From positions 806,001-870,000 of the forward strand of contig NZ_QUSX01000001.1 of assembly GCF_003933245.1 (NCBI RefSeq): DNA of 64,000 bases. Direction: 5' to 3'. Within the stretch, counting starts at the first letter, position 1; each line of letters opens with the position of its first letter. The position numbers and the translations under genes were made by a program. This stretch comes from Maribacter algicola. GTDB lineage: Bacteria; Bacteroidota; Bacteroidia; Flavobacteriales; Flavobacteriaceae. Of this stretch, positions 62,476 through 64,000 are shown in pieces. The notes beneath the pieces were generated by a model. It searched no databases. It was not told the origin of the DNA and saw only the letters and a list, made by a program, of their open reading frames with translations.

Positions 62476-64000
62476 ATGTTACTTATCCCCTATATCCAAA
62501 AACACACCAACCTGCCTGAAAAAGCCATCCAAAACACGGTGGAACTACTTAACCAGGACTGTACCGTGCCCTTTATTTCCCGATATCGAAAGGAAGCCAC
62601 GGGTGGTTTGGACGAGGTTCAGATTGGCAGCATCGTACAGTTTAAGGAACAGTTCGAGGCCTTGGAAAAACGGAAAATTGCCATTATTAAATCCGTTGAG
62701 GAACAGGGTTTATTAACCCCGGAACTTAGGGCCAAATTTGAATCCGCCGAGGATTTGACCCAATTGGAAGACCTCTACCTTCCCTTCAAAAAAAGCAAAA
62801 AAACCAAGGCCGAGGTAGCCCGAAAACAAGGTCTGGAACCCTTGGCCAAAATCATGATGGCCCAACGGTCGGACGATATAGAGTTTTTAGCTTCCAAATA
62901 TCTGGGTCCTGAAATACAAAACGAAGACGAAGCTTTGGAAGGTGCGCGACACATCATTGCCGAATGGATCAATGAACGAACGGATATTCGAAATATGATC
63001 CGGAACCAGTTGGAACGCTTTGCCTTGATTACCACAAAAGTGGTGACCGCCATGAAGGATACTTCGACTACGCTCAGCACAAGTGAAAAAGCACAGAAAT
63101 TCCGGGATTATTTTGATTGGAGCGAACCTTTGAACCGTTGTCCATCGCACCGTCTATTGGCCATTTTACGGGCGGAATCGGAAAAAATCATCCGAGTAAA
63201 AATAGAACTTGACGATGAGCGGTTACTGGAACGCATCGAGGAAAAAATCATCAAAACCAACAATGCCTGTGCGGAGCAAATAGCATTGGCCATTGCCGAT
63301 GCCTATAAACGCTTACTGTTTCCATCCCTTTCAAATGAACTGTTGAAAAACGCCAAGGAAAAAGCAGATGACGAAGCAATCGCCGTTTTCTCCAAAAATC
63401 TGCGTCAATTGTTGTTGGGGGCTCCTTTGGGCGAAAAACGAATTTTAGCGATTGACCCCGGATTTAGGACGGGTTGTAAATTGGTCTGTTTGGACGCACA
63501 GGGCAATCTTTTACACAATGAAACCATATATCCCCATGCTCCCCAAAACGATACCACCGGAGCCATCAAGAAATTAAGTTCCTTGGCCGATGCCTATAAA
63601 ATTGAAGCCATTGCCATTGGAAATGGAACCGCATCCAGGGAAACGGAACGATTGGTGAAAAAAGTGGCCTTTAAAAATCCCATCGAGGTTTTTGTGGTCA
63701 GTGAGGCCGGGGCTTCCATCTATTCTGCCTCCAAAATTGCCCGAGAAGAATTTCCAAATTATGATGTTACCGTACGTGGCGCCATTTCCATAGGTAGGCG
63801 CTTGGCTGACCCTTTGGCAGAATTGGTAAAAATCGACCCTAAGTCCATAGGTGTAGGGCAGTACCAGCACGATGTAGACCAAACGAAATTGAAAAAATCT
63901 TTGGACACCGTTGTGGAAAGTTGTGTGAACTCCGTAGGTGTAAACATCAATACGGCCAGCGTTCCTTTGTTAAGTTACGTATCCGGTATTGGCCCAAAAC
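62476..64000 (+). CDS. tex: Tex-family transcription accessory / RNA-binding protein (partial, runs off the right edge)
   Basis: 508 codons are present from the ATG at 62476 to the window end; the C-terminal HhH and S1 domains lie outside. The N-terminal helical part shows VPFISRYRKEATGGLDEVQI and FESAEDLTQLEDLYLPFKKS (the YLPFKxK signature). The YqgF-like RNase H-fold is seen in LGEKRILAIDPGFRTGCKLV and AIAIGNGTASRETERLVKK, then VVSEAGASIYSASKIAREEF and RRLADPLAELVKIDPKSIGVGQYQHDV. Tex is a conserved nucleic-acid-binding protein involved in transcription. An insert of about eight residues (TSTTLSTS) lies where the repeat at 63061 falls. Confidence 0.95.
   Translation, partial: MLLIPYIQKHTNLPEKAIQNTVELLNQDCTVPFISRYRKEATGGLDEVQIGSIVQFKEQFEALEKRKIAIIKSVEEQGLLTPELRAKFESAEDLTQLEDLYLPFKKSKKTKAEVARKQGLEPLAKIMMAQRSDDIEFLASKYLGPEIQNEDEALEGARHIIAEWINERTDIRNMIRNQLERFALITTKVVTAMKDTSTTLSTSEKAQKFRDYFDWSEPLNRCPSHRLLAILRAESEKIIRVKIELDDERLLERIEEKIIKTNNACAEQIALAIADAYKRLLFPSLSNELLKNAKEKADDEAIAVFSKNLRQLLLGAPLGEKRILAIDPGFRTGCKLVCLDAQGNLLHNETIYPHAPQNDTTGAIKKLSSLADAYKIEAIAIGNGTASRETERLVKKVAFKNPIEVFVVSEAGASIYSASKIAREEFPNYDVTVRGAISIGRRLADPLAELVKIDPKSIGVGQYQHDVDQTKLKKSLDTVVESCVNSVGVNINTASVPLLSYVSGIGPK
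63061..63080 (-). repeat. In-frame copy of the GAGCGnAGTCGA repeat inside tex (opposite orientation)
   Basis: ACTTCGACTACGCTCAGCAC on the + strand is the reverse complement of GTGCTGAGCGTAGTCGAAGT, matching the ligase copies closely over its core. It is read as TSTTLSTS before the conserved EKAQKFRDYFDW. Confidence 0.75.

Noticed and set aside
1..64000. CRISPR array, rRNA operon, prophage or insertion sequence
   Set aside because: No regularly spaced repeats, no rRNA sequence, no phage structural genes and no transposase gene were seen; only decayed parB and hipA suggest mobile DNA.

Overview
The window looks like chromosome from a marine member of the Flavobacteriaceae (Bacteroidota). The signs are Por/type IX secretion C-terminal sorting domains, short lipoprotein signals, a hybrid two-component regulator with a Reg_prop sensor, sulfatases in a polysaccharide locus, promoters of the Bacteroidota type (TTG then about 20 nt then TAnnTTTG), AT-rich spacers, and gene neighbourhoods typical of the family (DUF4286-rsmA-mgtE; the four-gene ligase-associated DNA repair set). 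No species can be named from the sequence alone.

Region 1 (1-8517) is the end of a polysaccharide utilisation cluster on the + strand. It holds an unrecognised secreted toroid-fold protein, a secreted CBM9-like/PKD protein, a GH71/99-like hydrolase with a CBM9-like tail, an L-rhamnose mutarotase and two lipoprotein sulfatases of the formylglycine type. Together these suggest attack on a sulfated, rhamnose-containing algal glycan. Region 2 (8518-10470) is a scar of mobile DNA lying directly 3' of a tRNA-Leu(CAA) gene: a decayed parB-like gene, a decayed hipA C-terminus and one small intact ORF. Region 3 (10470-37320) is mostly housekeeping: prs, rplY, pth, a large secreted reprolysin-like protease with a lipoprotein partner, ribF, serS, a TPR protein, a DUF4286-GGCT fusion, rsmA, mgtE, small VOC/cupin/DUF1801 genes, an arsR-DUF6428-acetyltransferase cluster with a perfect operator palindrome, olsF-lysC-GNAT, and fbp.

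Region 4 (37341-52402) is about DNA maintenance and sensing. It has a TerB protein, the full ligase-associated DNA damage response set (exonuclease, ATP-dependent ligase, DEXH helicase, PdeM), a 1334-residue hybrid sensor/AraC regulator with no glycan genes next to it, mfd, and a second TerB-like gene. Region 5 (52617-64000) holds a beta-lactamase-type serine hydrolase, a TlpA-like thioredoxin, an ACT-domain protein, YraN, a DUF1800-DUF1501 pair, metG and the first part of tex.

The least expected structure is a short repeat with core GAGCGnAGTCGA. It sits in frame inside the DNA ligase, metG and tex genes and between metG and tex, adding short Ser/Arg- or Thr/Ser-rich peptides to conserved enzymes. 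It behaves like a protein-coding palindromic element. Other points worth attention are the DUF4286-GGCT fusion, the unrecognised enzyme at 179-2278, the hipA/parB scar beside tRNA-Leu, the minimal ars cluster, and a His-rich DUF1501 protein that carries both a Tat-like signal and a type IX sorting tail.
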